Source: Hortaea werneckii (taxonomy: Eukaryota > Ascomycota > Dothideomycetes > Mycosphaerellales > Teratosphaeriaceae). From it: a DNA stretch of 64,000 nucleotides. Position 1 is the stretch's first letter; every line of letters begins with the position of its first letter. The position numbers and the translations under genes were made by a program. This document shows positions 1 through 10,503 of the stretch, in pieces. The DNA is taken from assembly GCA_037044905.1 (NCBI GenBank), contig JBAOKB010000020.1:1-64000 (forward strand). Reading direction: 5' to 3'. A model generated the notes under the pieces. The model saw nothing but the letters and a program-made list of their open reading frames with translations. It searched no databases and was not told where the DNA came from.

Positions 1-3000
1 ATTGCTAAGGTTAAACGTAACTTGGTTTGTTCCCTGAACAGCACCTCCTATCTCTCTGCTAGCCCTCTCCGCTAACCTCGACCTCTTCTGCGCTTGCACT
101 CTTTCTCCCTCTCTACTCATTCCTGTCCTCGCCTCGTTTATGCTTCGCTCCCTCTCCTCTCTCTCTCCTATACTTCTTGCCCTCTTTAGCCCTCTTCCTT
201 CCTTTGCTGCCTCTTCACACTCATCCCCAGCTTCGGCCAACCCTGACCCTGATTCTCCCTCGTCGTCAACGTTGTCCGTACCTAACTCTGAGCCTCTCGG
301 TGTTCCATCCTCGCTACCTTGTTCCATCGGCTCTGACCCTGACCCGTCTGCTTCCTCTTGCTCCCTCCTTCTATGCTGCTGTGATGGAACGAACCCCCCT
401 GTCCTCACTACAACCCTCGCCCTCCTTCCCGTTCTTGTTAACCCTCTACATACATCACACACTTTCTCTCCGTTCTCGCATCCGATCCTGTCCGCCCTCC
501 CATCCATCTCCCTGTCTAACACAACCCTCCTACACTTCTCCCCTTCCAGATATTCGTGCATCCCCCTTTCCATCACGAATCCCTTCTCCAAGATTTTCCG
601 ACCCCCTACTGTGTTGTAGCCTCTCATTAAGATCGCCTCGCTTGCCTCTCCATCTCTTCCTGCCCTTCCACTTTCCTGTGCGTAATCCCTCACCAATTCC
701 TTCACTCCCACGTGTACCACCACCCTGATGTGTGGTGCATCCACCCCCATTCCCATCGCTGTCGTCGCCGCGAACACTCTGTGCGTCCCCTTGACCAGCT
801 GTTCCAGAATCTTCCTTTTCATTTCTTCGTCTCCGACCCTCCTGTAGTACACTGGACACCTCAGCACTTCTCCAATCTTCTTGCACTGCTCTACCCTCCG
901 GCAGTACACTATGATCTGTCCCTCCTCGTGTTCTTCCAGTTTCTTTCTTACCAACTCCGCTACCCTCTCCTCTTCTTCTCGCCGGTCGTACTCGACCACC
1001 TGGTAAGCGATGTTCCTCCTCGTCGTCGAGTCTCTTATCATCCGTACCGTCCTCTTCTCCAAGCCCATCGCTTCGAGCCAGCTCGACTCTTCCTTCGGTG
1101 GCAACGTTGCCGTGAGATACACCATCTGGCATCCCTTCCTGGCGAACTCCGCTAGCTCGAGCACTTTCGGCCTCCATGTCTCTGTCGAGTCCAGAACGAT
1201 GTGGCTCTCGTCGACTACTATCCTGTCTAGCTCTCCGGTAGCTAGCTTGTCGTTGATGAACCTGTTGAACGCCTTCGTTACTGCGCTCTCGGGTGTTACT
1301 AGCACGATCCTCGCGTGCCTGGCGCTCTGGTCGGGCCATCTCCCGGCGTTGAGTCCGATCTCCTTGCATCTCCTCTCTAGATCGCTCCTTAGCGATATCA
1401 ACGGCACCACTACCACCGTCACCCCTCCGACTGAGCAGAATGCCGGTAGCATGAACATCAGACTCTTGCCTCCTCCGGTCCTCATGACCATTACTACCTT
1501 CGGCTCGCCCGATACGATTGCCTTTAGCCCTTCCAGTTGTGAGCCTCTAAATGAAGCGTTCGGCCCCAGCATTTCCCTCAGACTCACGTTCAAGTCTGCC
1601 CTCCTCAACTTCGCCCACCTCTCTTCTTCTACCATCTTCCTGTATTTCTCCAGATCGATCGTCGGCTTTCCATTACCTGTCGCAGTGGACGGCCACCTGA
1701 TGAAGTGGTGCCATGACACGCTCACCTTTCTGAACGATGCCTGCTCGGACTGCGTGCTGAACGGGTTCTCTGTCGTCAAGATCCCGTAGATCAACTCTTC
1801 CATCCTTTTACTGTGTCCGGATTGCATCTGCCTATCTTCTGTTGTTACTCCTTCGTACAACCGATCGAGCTGTTTTGTCACTTCTTCCTCTGGGCAGTGT
1901 ACCCTTTGGATGGCTGGGTATAGCTGCCTCCATGTCGACGGCGTTACAAAGAATCCGGCCTGGCATTTTGATAGCTCCCTCTTCATCACCCTCTTCAGCC
2001 TCTCTGTGTTCCAGAAGCCGTCTATGCTGAGTGCCTGCAGCTTGCCCTCTTTCGCTTTTCCTCCATTCCTCGGCCTGCTTCGCGCCTCCCTCCCACTGAC
2101 CATCCGATCTCCTGCCGTTCCTTCGTCATCACCTCCATCCGCCTCGCTTTCACTGCTCGGGCTTGTGCTCGATTCGCTCTCGCTTCCTGAACTGCCCTCT
2201 TCCCCGTCGCTTTCCCTTCCTCCTTCTTCGCTCCCACTCTCCTCCTCCTCCCTGACTCCGTCGACCTCGCCTTCCCATTTCTTTTCCGGCTCCGGCTCCC
2301 ACAGATATTTGCTGAAGTCGAACTCGCCCCTGACTTCCCACCTGAGCATGTGCACGAACGGTTCCACTAGCCACAAATGGTACACCAACAGCTTTCCCAC
2401 CTCTTGCGGCAGATACCTGTGGATTATCTTCGCTTCGCCGCTCTTGCTGTAGCCTTTGTGGTAGCCCGTCACCAGCTCGACCATGCCATTGTCAACAAAA
2501 ACACCCCTCTGCGCTCGCGCACTCTCTCCGTTCTCGGTCCTGATGCTGACAACTTCCGTCCCTCTGGCTGGAGCTCCCCCTGCCATGTGACACAACACTA
2601 TCAGCTCCTCCTTGAACAGAGTCACCTCCCGGAAGTACTGCTCCACCTTGGTCGTGTTCCACTTTAGCTCACTCCTGTCCCTCACTTCACTCATGTCGAT
2701 ATTTTGTAGAAAGTACTTGGTTATTCGGTCCTCTCTCATGGCCCGGCTCCACAACCACTTCCTGCTCTCCACGTCTTTCCCGTCCGGCCTCCTGACTCTG
2801 CCCAAGACTTCATCGTTTCTCTCATCGTCCAAGAAGCTCCAACCCTCGGTGAGATCGCTTGGGTTGTCGAACAGTCTGTCCAGATGCAAGATCGGCAGTT
2901 CCTCCTCTTGCTGTAAGAACATCAACCGCTTCGTGAGCCTCCCCAGACACCTTTCCCACAGCGAGTGTAGTGCATCTCTGAGATCTCCCATGCTGAAGCT

Positions 3001-4584
3001 GATCTTGTCGATGGCGACCTGTTGGCATCTGTTCATCCAAGTGACCCGTGCCCCGGCTTTCTCCGTGAACCTGATCCTCATTCCAAAAGTCTTCATGTGC
3101 AAGACCCTGTCCATCGGGCTCGCTGGTCCCCCGTATTCCTGAAGACACAACAGCCTGGGCACCATATCGTGCACCCCTTCTACAATGCTGACCGCTTCTT
3201 TTCTCGCCTCACTCTCACCTATCCCGGCTCCGATCAGCCGGTCGATGTCGTCTTGCCTCTGCTTGTAAGCCATGAACACCACCAGAGCCTTACAGACCGT
3301 GACGATGGCCGCCAGCTTCGGCGTGAAGTTGAACACGCTTACCCATCCTGCGTCTTCGGTGTCCAAGCCGAGAACTGCCAATGCGGACAGAAAGCCGCTT
3401 TGGAACTCGTCGTCTAGCAGCTCCTGGTCGAGCATGCTGGCCCAGAAAAGAACGATGGACCATTGTAACTCGTCTTCGCAGACCTTTCTGGCTCCCTTGT
3501 CTAGAGCGGCGGTCTCTCGTCTGGCGAGACTTTGCATTGCTCCCAGCCTCCTCGCTTGCCCATCCGTCAACGTGTAGTCTGGCTTGTTCTCCCATGTCTG
3601 ACTCCTCCAAAGATATCTCAGCATTGATACCCAGACCCTGGAGTATTTCTTCTTCGTACTGGCCTCGTGTTTGCTGTAGAATGGAGTCTCGTTGTTCGCG
3701 GCCCCGGTTTCCTTCCTGTTCACGTAGTGAAGAGCGGACCTTGGGATCGTCCGCGGACTGCTGACGTCCATGGCCTTCTTGATCACCCTGCCGGTCGCTC
3801 TGCAAGCTCTCTCGATCGCCTCCTCTTCTTCATCCACGCTCTCTATCCCCCGCTCGTCCGCCTCAAGCTTTGGCGCCGCACTTAGACTAGCCCGTAGCTC
3901 TTCTTTCTCAAACCCAGCCAGATGGTGAGCCCAGCTGGTGTGTTCCAGCCATGGATCCATTTCAGACCTGACATTGCTGACGTTCACCTTCCTGTGATGG
4001 TGCGCCTCCCGCAGCTTCCTCTTGAGTCCATCGGCTACCTCATCTGTCAACTTCTGCGCCCTGTCCTCGGGCTCGCAGCCATGACCGCCTCCTAGCATCC
4101 GTGGCGCTGGCGGTAGCACTTTAAAGAGCTTAGTCCACTGCGCATACTTGAAGAATCTCTGACAGCAGTGACCTTCCGTGAACGGCTGGTTTGCGGCGGG
4201 TCGACTCCTCAAACTCCCTCGACCTCCTCTGCTTTTGGCGCTGTTCCAGCCGTGTTCCTTTCTACAGTGCGCCTCGATCCCCTTTTTACTCTCCCTCAGC
4301 AACCCGCACGCTTTGCACTGTGAGCATTGCTCGATGACCGGGCCGAGCTCCTGGATCGCTTCCTGTTCGGCGGCGGGGTACACGACGTCTTCTGACCTAT
4401 AAGCGACGTGGTCGAGTTTTTCCACTTGTTCGATTATTCCTTTCCTAGTGCTCACTGTTAGCGTCTGGTGACTTTGGCTGAGATGCGCCTTGATTTGGTC
4501 TGGAACCACTGCAAACTTGCAATCTCTACAAACGATGATTTGAAAATTCTGGAAGTGTACGAACAGACTCTCAAAAGCGTCCAT
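1..4584 (-). CDS. Telomere-linked RecQ-type helicase with recombinase-like domain, left copy (3' end outside window)
   Basis: The frame is open from an ATG at 4584 to the window edge (1,528 codons seen). An in-frame TAA three codons upstream bounds the start. Domains in order: two C2H2 fingers (Cys19/Cys22/His34/His39 and Cys90/Cys93/His106/His111), as in OrsD/DUF3505-type proteins; a helical region; a tyrosine-recombinase-like pattern (Arg674, Lys710, Arg886, His924, Tyr933) interrupted by an acidic Ser/Glu tract at about 765-830; then a RecQ helicase with Walker A RTGGGKS (Lys1040), DESH at 1125-1128, TATLPP, motif V (ATTAMGMGVDAP) and motif VI (QESGRAGRDG, about 1294-1303), followed by a Cys-rich stretch. 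Fungal TLH genes sit next to chromosome ends and encode RecQ-like helicases. A role in DNA unwinding or telomere-linked recombination is inferred. This copy is probably the intact one, but its C-terminus is not in the window. Confidence 0.88.
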   Translation of the reverse strand, partial: MDAFESLFVHFQNFQIIVCRDCKFAVVPDQIKAHLSQSHQTLTVSTRKGIIEQVEKLDHVAYRSEDVVYPAAEQEAIQELGPVIEQCSQCKACGLLRESKKGIEAHCRKEHGWNSAKSRGGRGSLRSRPAANQPFTEGHCCQRFFKYAQWTKLFKVLPPAPRMLGGGHGCEPEDRAQKLTDEVADGLKRKLREAHHHRKVNVSNVRSEMDPWLEHTSWAHHLAGFEKEELRASLSAAPKLEADERGIESVDEEEEAIERACRATGRVIKKAMDVSSPRTIPRSALHYVNRKETGAANNETPFYSKHEASTKKKYSRVWVSMLRYLWRSQTWENKPDYTLTDGQARRLGAMQSLARRETAALDKGARKVCEDELQWSIVLFWASMLDQELLDDEFQSGFLSALAVLGLDTEDAGWVSVFNFTPKLAAIVTVCKALVVFMAYKQRQDDIDRLIGAGIGESEARKEAVSIVEGVHDMVPRLLCLQEYGGPASPMDRVLHMKTFGMRIRFTEKAGARVTWMNRCQQVAIDKISFSMGDLRDALHSLWERCLGRLTKRLMFLQQEEELPILHLDRLFDNPSDLTEGWSFLDDERNDEVLGRVRRPDGKDVESRKWLWSRAMREDRITKYFLQNIDMSEVRDRSELKWNTTKVEQYFREVTLFKEELIVLCHMAGGAPARGTEVVSIRTENGESARAQRGVFVDNGMVELVTGYHKGYSKSGEAKIIHRYLPQEVGKLLVYHLWLVEPFVHMLRWEVRGEFDFSKYLWEPEPEKKWEGEVDGVREEEESGSEEGGRESDGEEGSSGSESESSTSPSSESEADGGDDEGTAGDRMVSGREARSRPRNGGKAKEGKLQALSIDGFWNTERLKRVMKRELSKCQAGFFVTPSTWRQLYPAIQRVHCPEEEVTKQLDRLYEGVTTEDRQMQSGHSKRMEELIYGILTTENPFSTQSEQASFRKVSVSWHHFIRWPSTATGNGKPTIDLEKYRKMVEEERWAKLRRADLNVSLREMLGPNASFRGSQLEGLKAIVSGEPKVVMVMRTGGGKSLMFMLPAFCSVGGVTVVVVPLISLRSDLERRCKEIGLNAGRWPDQSARHARIVLVTPESAVTKAFNRFINDKLATGELDRIVVDESHIVLDSTETWRPKVLELAEFARKGCQMVYLTATLPPKEESSWLEAMGLEKRTVRMIRDSTTRRNIAYQVVEYDRREEEERVAELVRKKLEEHEEGQIIVYCRRVEQCKKIGEVLRCPVYYRRVGDEEMKRKILEQLVKGTHRVFAATTAMGMGVDAPHIRVVVHVGVKELVRDYAQESGRAGRDGEASEAILMRGYNTVGGRKILEKGFVMERGMHEYLEGEKCRRVVLDREMDGRADRIGCENGEKVCDVCRGLTRTGRRARVVVRTGGFVPSQQHRRREQEEADGSGSEPMEQGSEDGTPRGSELGTDNVDDEGESGSGLAEAGDECEEAAKEGRGLKRARSIGEREERERSINEARTGMSREGERVQAQKRSRLAERASREIGGAVQGTNQVTFNLSN

Positions 4585-5158
4585 GGTGTATTAGCTGTCG
4601 AGCAACGTGTCTGTCCTGATGTTTCGGTCGGCGGCCTCGCCTGGGCTCAGCTGCACCGACCCCTGTCACAGAATTTTCGCGATCCCTGTCGCGATGGCGC
4701 GGTCACACATGATGGGGTTGAACGTTAGCTACATGCTACAAGAGTCGGTGGTCTTGCTGGGTGCTTTTCTGCACCTTTGTTGGTGTATTTCTATCTACCC
4801 TACCTCTTCGCGAGCGTCCAGCCTGCGCTTCCGGCGGTCCCTCAATTCCAGCCGAACCGCCGTTACGCCCGCCGACCCTAACCCTAAGCCTTTGCGAGCG
4901 GAACTTCACACAGAATGTCGGGATTTTCGAACCGCGATAACAATTCACCACGCGGGTCTCCCGCTCCGATGTTGAAAACTCACGAGTAAAGTGCCTACGG
5001 ATTGGAAACTCACCGAGTTTGAAACGATTCCGACCGGTACTTTTCATTCCTTCTGCCCCCGGTTTTTCATGGAATCTGCCCCCTCCGGCGAATTCGGTGG
5101 CCCGTGCCCCCCACGCATTATCATGGAATCCGCCCCGGATTCTTTGAAGGATTGAGGG
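4585..5158 (-). promoter_or_regulatory. 5' region of the left helicase copy, with telomere-like tract and short direct repeats
   Basis: This is the non-coding part of the duplicated unit, upstream of the leftward helicase. It holds a two-unit telomere-like tract CCCTAACCCTAA at 4876-4887. It also holds two copies of TCATGGAATC(T/C)GCCCC at 5067-5083 and 5121-5136, about 54 bases apart, with a more degenerate relative at about 5044. The equivalent region of the right copy is 8501-9074. No TATA box stands out. The block is also read antisense by the abnormal tail of the right helicase copy. Confidence 0.5.
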
Positions 5159-8100
5159 TAGCTTGTCGTTGATGAACCTGTTGAACGCCTTCGTTACTGC
5201 GCTCTCGGGTGTTACTAGCACGATCCTCGCGTGCCTGGCGCTCTGGTCGGGCCATCTCCCGGCGTTGAGTCCGATCTCCTTGCATCTCCTCTCTAGATCG
5301 CTCCTTAGCGATATCAACGGCACCACTACCACCGTCACCCCTCCGACTGAGCAGAATGCCGGTAGCATGAACATCAGACTCTTGCCTCCTCCGGTCCTCA
5401 TGACCATTACTACCTTCGGCTCGCCCGATACGATTGCCTTTAGCCCTTCCAGTTGTGAGCCTCTAAATGAAGCGTTCGGCCCCAGCATTTCCCTCAGACT
5501 CACGTTCAAGTCTGCCCTCCTCAACTTCGCCCACCTCTCTTCTTCTACCATCTTCCTGTATTTCTCCAGATCGATCGTCGGCTTTCCATTACCTGTCGCA
5601 GTGGACGGCCACCTGATGAAGTGGTGCCATGACACGCTCACCTTTCTGAACGATGCCTGCTCGGACTGCGTGCTGAACGGGTTCTCTGTCGTCAAGATCC
5701 CGTAGATCAACTCTTCCATCCTTTTACTGTGTCCGGATTGCATCTGCCTATCTTCTGTTGTTACTCCTTCGTACAACCGATCGAGCTGTTTTGTCACTTC
5801 TTCCTCTGGGCAGTGTACCCTTTGGATGGCTGGGTATAGCTGCCTCCATGTCGACGGCGTTACAAAGAATCCGGCCTGGCATTTTGATAGCTCCCTCTTC
5901 ATCACCCTCTTCAGCCTCTCTGTGTTCCAGAAGCCGTCTATGCTGAGTGCCTGCAGCTTGCCCTCTTTCGCTTTTCCTCCATTCCTCGGCCTGCTTCGCG
6001 CCTCCCTCCCACTGACCATCCGATCTCCTGCCGTTCCTTCGTCATCACCTCCATCCGCCTCGCTTTCACTGCTCGGGCTTGTGCTCGATTCGCTCTCGCT
6101 TCCTGAACTGCCCTCTTCCCCGTCGCTTTCCCTTCCTCCTTCTTCGCTCCCACTCTCCTCCTCCTCCCTGACTCCGTCGACCTCGCCTTCCCATTTCTTT
6201 TCCGGCTCCGGCTCCCACAGATATTTGCTGAAGTCGAACTCGCCCCTGACTTCCCACCTGAGCATGTGCACGAACGGTTCCACTAGCCACAAATGGTACA
6301 CCAACAGCTTTCCCACCTCTTGCGGCAGATACCTGTGGATTATCTTCGCTTCGCCGCTCTTGCTGTAGCCTTTGTGGTAGCCCGTCACCAGCTCGACCAT
6401 GCCATTGTCAACAAAAACACCCCTCTGCGCTCGCGCACTCTCTCCGTTCTCGGTCCTGATGCTGACAACTTCCGTCCCTCTGGCTGGAGCTCCCCCTGCC
6501 ATGTGACACAACACTATCAGCTCCTCCTTGAACAGAGTCACCTCCCGGAAGTACTGCTCCACCTTGGTCGTGTTCCACTTTAGCTCACTCCTGTCCCTCA
6601 CTTCACTCATGTCGATATTTTGTAGAAAGTACTTGGTTATTCGGTCCTCTCTCATGGCCCGGCTCCACAACCACTTCCTGCTCTCCACGTCTTTCCCGTC
6701 CGGCCTCCTGACTCTGCCCAAGACTTCATCGTTTCTCTCATCGTCCAAGAAGCTCCAACCCTCGGTGAGATCGCTTGGGTTGTCGAACAGTCTGTCCAGA
6801 TGCAAGATCGGCAGTTCCTCCTCTTGCTGTAAGAACATCAACCGCTTCGTGAGCCTCCCCAGACACCTTTCCCACAGCGAGTGTAGTGCATCTCTGAGAT
6901 CTCCCATGCTGAAGCTGATCTTGTCGATGGCGACCTGTTGGCATCTGTTCATCCAAGTGACCCGTGCCCCGGCTTTCTCCGTGAACCTGATCCTCATTCC
7001 AAAAGTCTTCATGTGCAAGACCCTGTCCATCGGGCTCGCTGGTCCCCCGTATTCCTGAAGACACAACAGCCTGGGCACCATATCGTGCACCCCTTCTACA
7101 ATGCTGACCGCTTCTTTTCTCGCCTCACTCTCACCTATCCCGGCTCCGATCAGCCGGTCGATGTCGTCTTGCCTCTGCTTGTAAGCCATGAACACCACCA
7201 GAGCCTTACAGACCGTGACGATGGCCGCCAGCTTCGGCGTGAAGTTGAACACGCTTACCCATCCTGCGTCTTCGGTGTCCAAGCCGAGAACTGCCAATGC
7301 GGACAGAAAGCCGCTTTGGAACTCGTCGTCTAGCAGCTCCTGGTCGAGCATGCTGGCCCAGAAAAGAACGATGGACCATTGTAACTCGTCTTCGCAGACC
7401 TTTCTGGCTCCCTTGTCTAGAGCGGCGGTCTCTCGTCTGGCGAGACTTTGCATTGCTCCCAGCCTCCTCGCTTGCCCATCCGTCAACGTGTAGTCTGGCT
7501 TGTTCTCCCATGTCTGACTCCTCCAAAGATATCTCAGCATTGATACCCAGACCCTGGAGTATTTCTTCTTCGTACTGGCCTCGTGTTTGCTGTAGAATGG
7601 AGTCTCGTTGTTCGCGGCCCCGGTTTCCTTCCTGTTCACGTAGTGAAGAGCGGACCTTGGGATCGTCCGCGGACTGCTGACGTCCATGGCCTTCTTGATC
7701 ACCCTGCCGGTCGCTCTGCAAGCTCTCTCGATCGCCTCCTCTTCTTCATCCACGCTCTCTATCCCCCGCTCGTCCGCCTCAAGCTTTGGCGCCGCACTTA
7801 GACTAGCCCGTAGCTCTTCTTTCTCAAACCCAGCCAGATGGTGAGCCCAGCTGGTGTGTTCCAGCCATGGATCCATTTCAGACCTGACATTGCTGACGTT
7901 CACCTTCCTGTGATGGTGCGCCTCCCGCAGCTTCCTCTTGAGTCCATCGGCTACCTCATCTGTCAACTTCTGCGCCCTGTCCTCGGGCTCGCAGCCATGA
8001 CCGCCTCCTAGCATCCGTGGCGCTGGCGGTAGCACTTTAAAGAGCTTAGTCCACTGCGCATACTTGAAGAATCTCTGACAGCAGTGACCTTCCGTGAACG

Positions 8101-8500
8101 GCTGGTTTGCGGCGGGTCGACTCCTCAAACTCCCTCGACCTCCTCTGCTTTTGGCGCTGTTCCAGCCGTGTTCCTTTCTACAGTGCGCCTCGATCCCCTT
8201 TTTACTCTCCCTCAGCAACCCGCACGCTTTGCACTGTGAGCATTGCTCGATGACCGGGCCGAGCTCCTGGATCGCTTCCTGTTCGGCGGCGGGGTACACG
8301 ACGTCTTCTGACCTATAAGCGACGTGGTCGAGTTTTTCCACTTGTTCGATTATTCCTTTCCTAGTGCTCACTGTTAGCGTCTGGTGACTTTGGCTGAGAT
8401 GCGCCTTGATTTGGTCTGGAACCACTGCAAACTTGCAATCTCTACAAACGATGATTTGAAAATTCTGGAAGTGTACGAACAGACTCTCAAAAGCGTCCAT
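4736..8500 (-). pseudogene. Truncated telomere-linked helicase, right copy
   Basis: This is the second copy of the left helicase, starting at an equivalent ATG (8500). Residues 1-1114 (8500-5159) match the left copy with no difference where I compared them. They include both zinc fingers, the recombinase-like segment and Walker A. At 5159/5158 the frame crosses the duplication junction and continues for 140 more codons, antisense through the 5' region of the left copy, to a stop at 4736-4738. That tail has no helicase motifs, so DESH, TATLPP, motif V and motif VI are all lost and an ATP-driven helicase is not expected. If translated, the product would keep the recombinase-like catalytic residues without a working motor. 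I call it a pseudogene because the tail is an accident of the junction; a functional short form cannot be excluded. Confidence 0.82.
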
Positions 8501-8791
8501 GGTGTATTAGCTGTCGAGCAACGTGTCTGTCCTGATGTTTCGGTCGGCGGCCTCGCCTGGGCTCAGCTGCACCGACCCCTGTCACAGAATTTTCGCGATC
8601 CCTGTCGCGATGGCGCGGTCACACATGATGGGGTTGAACGTTAGCTACATGCTACAAGAGTCGGTGGTCTTGCTGGGTGCTTTTCTGCACCTTTGTTGGT
8701 GTATTTCTATCTACCCTACCTCTTCGCGAGCGTCCAGCCTGCGCTTCCGGCGGTCCCTCAATTCCAGCCGAACCGCCGTTACGCCCGCCGA

Positions 8792-8803
8792 CCCTAACCC
8801 TAA
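8792..8803. repeat. Interstitial telomere-like tract (second copy)
   Basis: CCCTAACCCTAA, identical to 4876-4887 in the left unit. Two units of the canonical TTAGGG-type repeat lie about 290 bases upstream of the helicase start. It is too short to be a telomere and fits a subtelomeric origin for the unit. Confidence 0.7.
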
Positions 8804-9064
8804 GCCTTTGCGAGCGGAACTTCACACAGAATGTCGGGATTTTCGAACCGCGATAACAATTCACCACGCGGGTCTCCCGCTCCGATGTTGAAAACTCACG
8901 AGTAAAGTGCCTACGGATTGGAAACTCACCGAGTTTGAAACGATTCCGACCGGTACTTTTCATTCCTTCTGCCCCCGGTTTTTCATGGAATCTGCCCCCT
9001 CCGGCGAATTCGGTGGCCCGTGCCCCCCACGCATTATCATGGAATCCGCCCCGGATTCTTTGAA

Positions 9065-9100
9065 GGATTGAGGGTAGGATTGAGGGTAGGATTGAGGGTA
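9065..9100. repeat. 12-base telomere-like tandem repeat (GGATTGAGGGTA x3) at the AT-block border
   Basis: Three perfect units occupy 9065-9076, 9077-9088 and 9089-9100. A single unit sits at the end of the left duplication unit (5149-5160). The array marks the exact switch from GC-normal helicase sequence to the AT-rich block. The 12-mer contains GAGGGTA, which resembles a degenerate telomere repeat, but it is not a canonical telomere sequence. Confidence 0.75.
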
Positions 9101-10280
9101 GGTAATAGCGCTAGATATCTATTAAACCCTAGCAATAAGTAATATACTAGAGCGACTATTTAGTAAAGCTAGTACTTCTATTAATCTATACTAGTAGCGC
9201 CTCTATAGCAAAATATTATAGTAGATAAGATATTATAAGGTCTCTTTAAAGGGTAGTTTTTTTTTCCTAACTATAAGCTAGTTATCTACTCCTTACTTCT
9301 ACTAGCCTTATACTACCTATATAAGGTAATAGGGCCTTTTTAAAACTCTATATAATCCTTAAATTATACTATATATTATACCTCTACTACTTCTAAGGCT
9401 GCTAATACTAATAGTAGTAGTAGTATTATTAGCCTTAAAGTAGTACAAATCTATTATCTAGTATATAGTAGCTATTAAACTTCTAATAGTAATACCTTTT
9501 TAGTAGTATCTATAGTAATATAGCCTATATTAAGATAAATAAAATAAATTAAGGCAATAGTAGTTAAGAGTAAGATAAGGTAAGACCTAAAGCTTAATTT
9601 TTAAAATAATACGAGACTATCTACTATCTAGTATTATCTTAGCCCTAGTTCTACTAATTTAGTAGTTACGCTACTAACGACGTTAATTAGTTTAGAGACT
9701 AAAGAACCTTTATATAGACTCTTTAAATTATAGTAGTAGAGTTCTATTTATCTAAAAATTGCTATAGTTTAGTTAAACTATAATATATAACCCTATATTA
9801 AAGGTAGAGGCTTACTATCTACTAACTCTACTACCTATAAAAGGGTAACTTAGCCTAAATACTACGCCTAAACTATATCTCTTCTACTTATACTTAGATA
9901 GGATTGCTGCTATATTAAAAGTACTATTAGAATTATAGATTAGGTAATCCCCTTTATACTTAGCGCGCTAATAGAAGATTATACTAGGCTAGAGGTAGTA
10001 CTTAAGCTATAGATTACTATAGCAAATATTATAGGCTACTAGACTTATCTATTTATATATATATATATAGTAGCTACTAGTATATTTAGTAGCTATAACA
10101 ATATAGAACTATAGCTCCCCTTTATATTTTATAATATAGACCTTAACCTCCTTATAGGTATTAGTTTTAGAAAACTAGTACTAGCTAGAAAATAGAAAGA
10201 TACTATTAGAGTTAGCGAGCTTTATACTATCTATACGCCTATTTAGTAGAAGGGATATATTTAGTAATAGCTAGCTAGTA

Positions 10281-10503
10281 AACTACCTATTAGTTAAACC
10301 CTTAAGGAAGATAAGGGATAGTCGACCTATAGTAGTATAGACTAGACTAAAGATCTAGTCTACCTATATAGATCTAGAAAGAATAGACTTTAACTATCTA
10401 TTAGCTAAACCCTAGATAAAGATAGAGGATTATTAATATATAGAGGTATAGACTAGATTAAAGATCTAGTTTATCTATATAGATCTAAAAAGGATAGAGA
10501 AAG
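10281..10503. repeat. Diverged tandem duplication, about 111-base unit
   Basis: The segment starting AACTACCTATTAG at 10281 recurs as AACTATCTATTAG at 10392. The two share most positions across the unit, including the string AAAGATCTAGT(C/T)TA(C/T)CTATATAGATCTA. Differences are mostly C/T or G/A, as expected if a tandem repeat was hit independently by RIP. Confidence 0.6.

Larger units (their letters stand above)
1243..9074. repeat. Head-to-tail tandem duplication, 3,916-base unit, two copies
   Basis: Bases 1243-5158 and 5159-9074 are the same sequence at a constant offset of 3,916, with no substitution found in the stretches I compared. Each unit holds the first 1,114 helicase codons plus about 570 bases of 5' region and ends in GGATTGAGGGTA. 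The inner junction joins that G-rich 12-mer to the helicase body at TAGCTTG. A shared TAG at both break points suggests microhomology-mediated joining. The left unit is followed, at lower coordinates, by the rest of the helicase; the right unit is followed by the AT-rich block. Confidence 0.93.

Noticed and set aside
140..3885. Many plus-strand and off-frame open frames across the helicase region
   Set aside because: They are shadows of the GC-rich minus-strand helicase; they repeat exactly in both copies and carry no motifs, whereas the minus frame carries all RecQ motifs.
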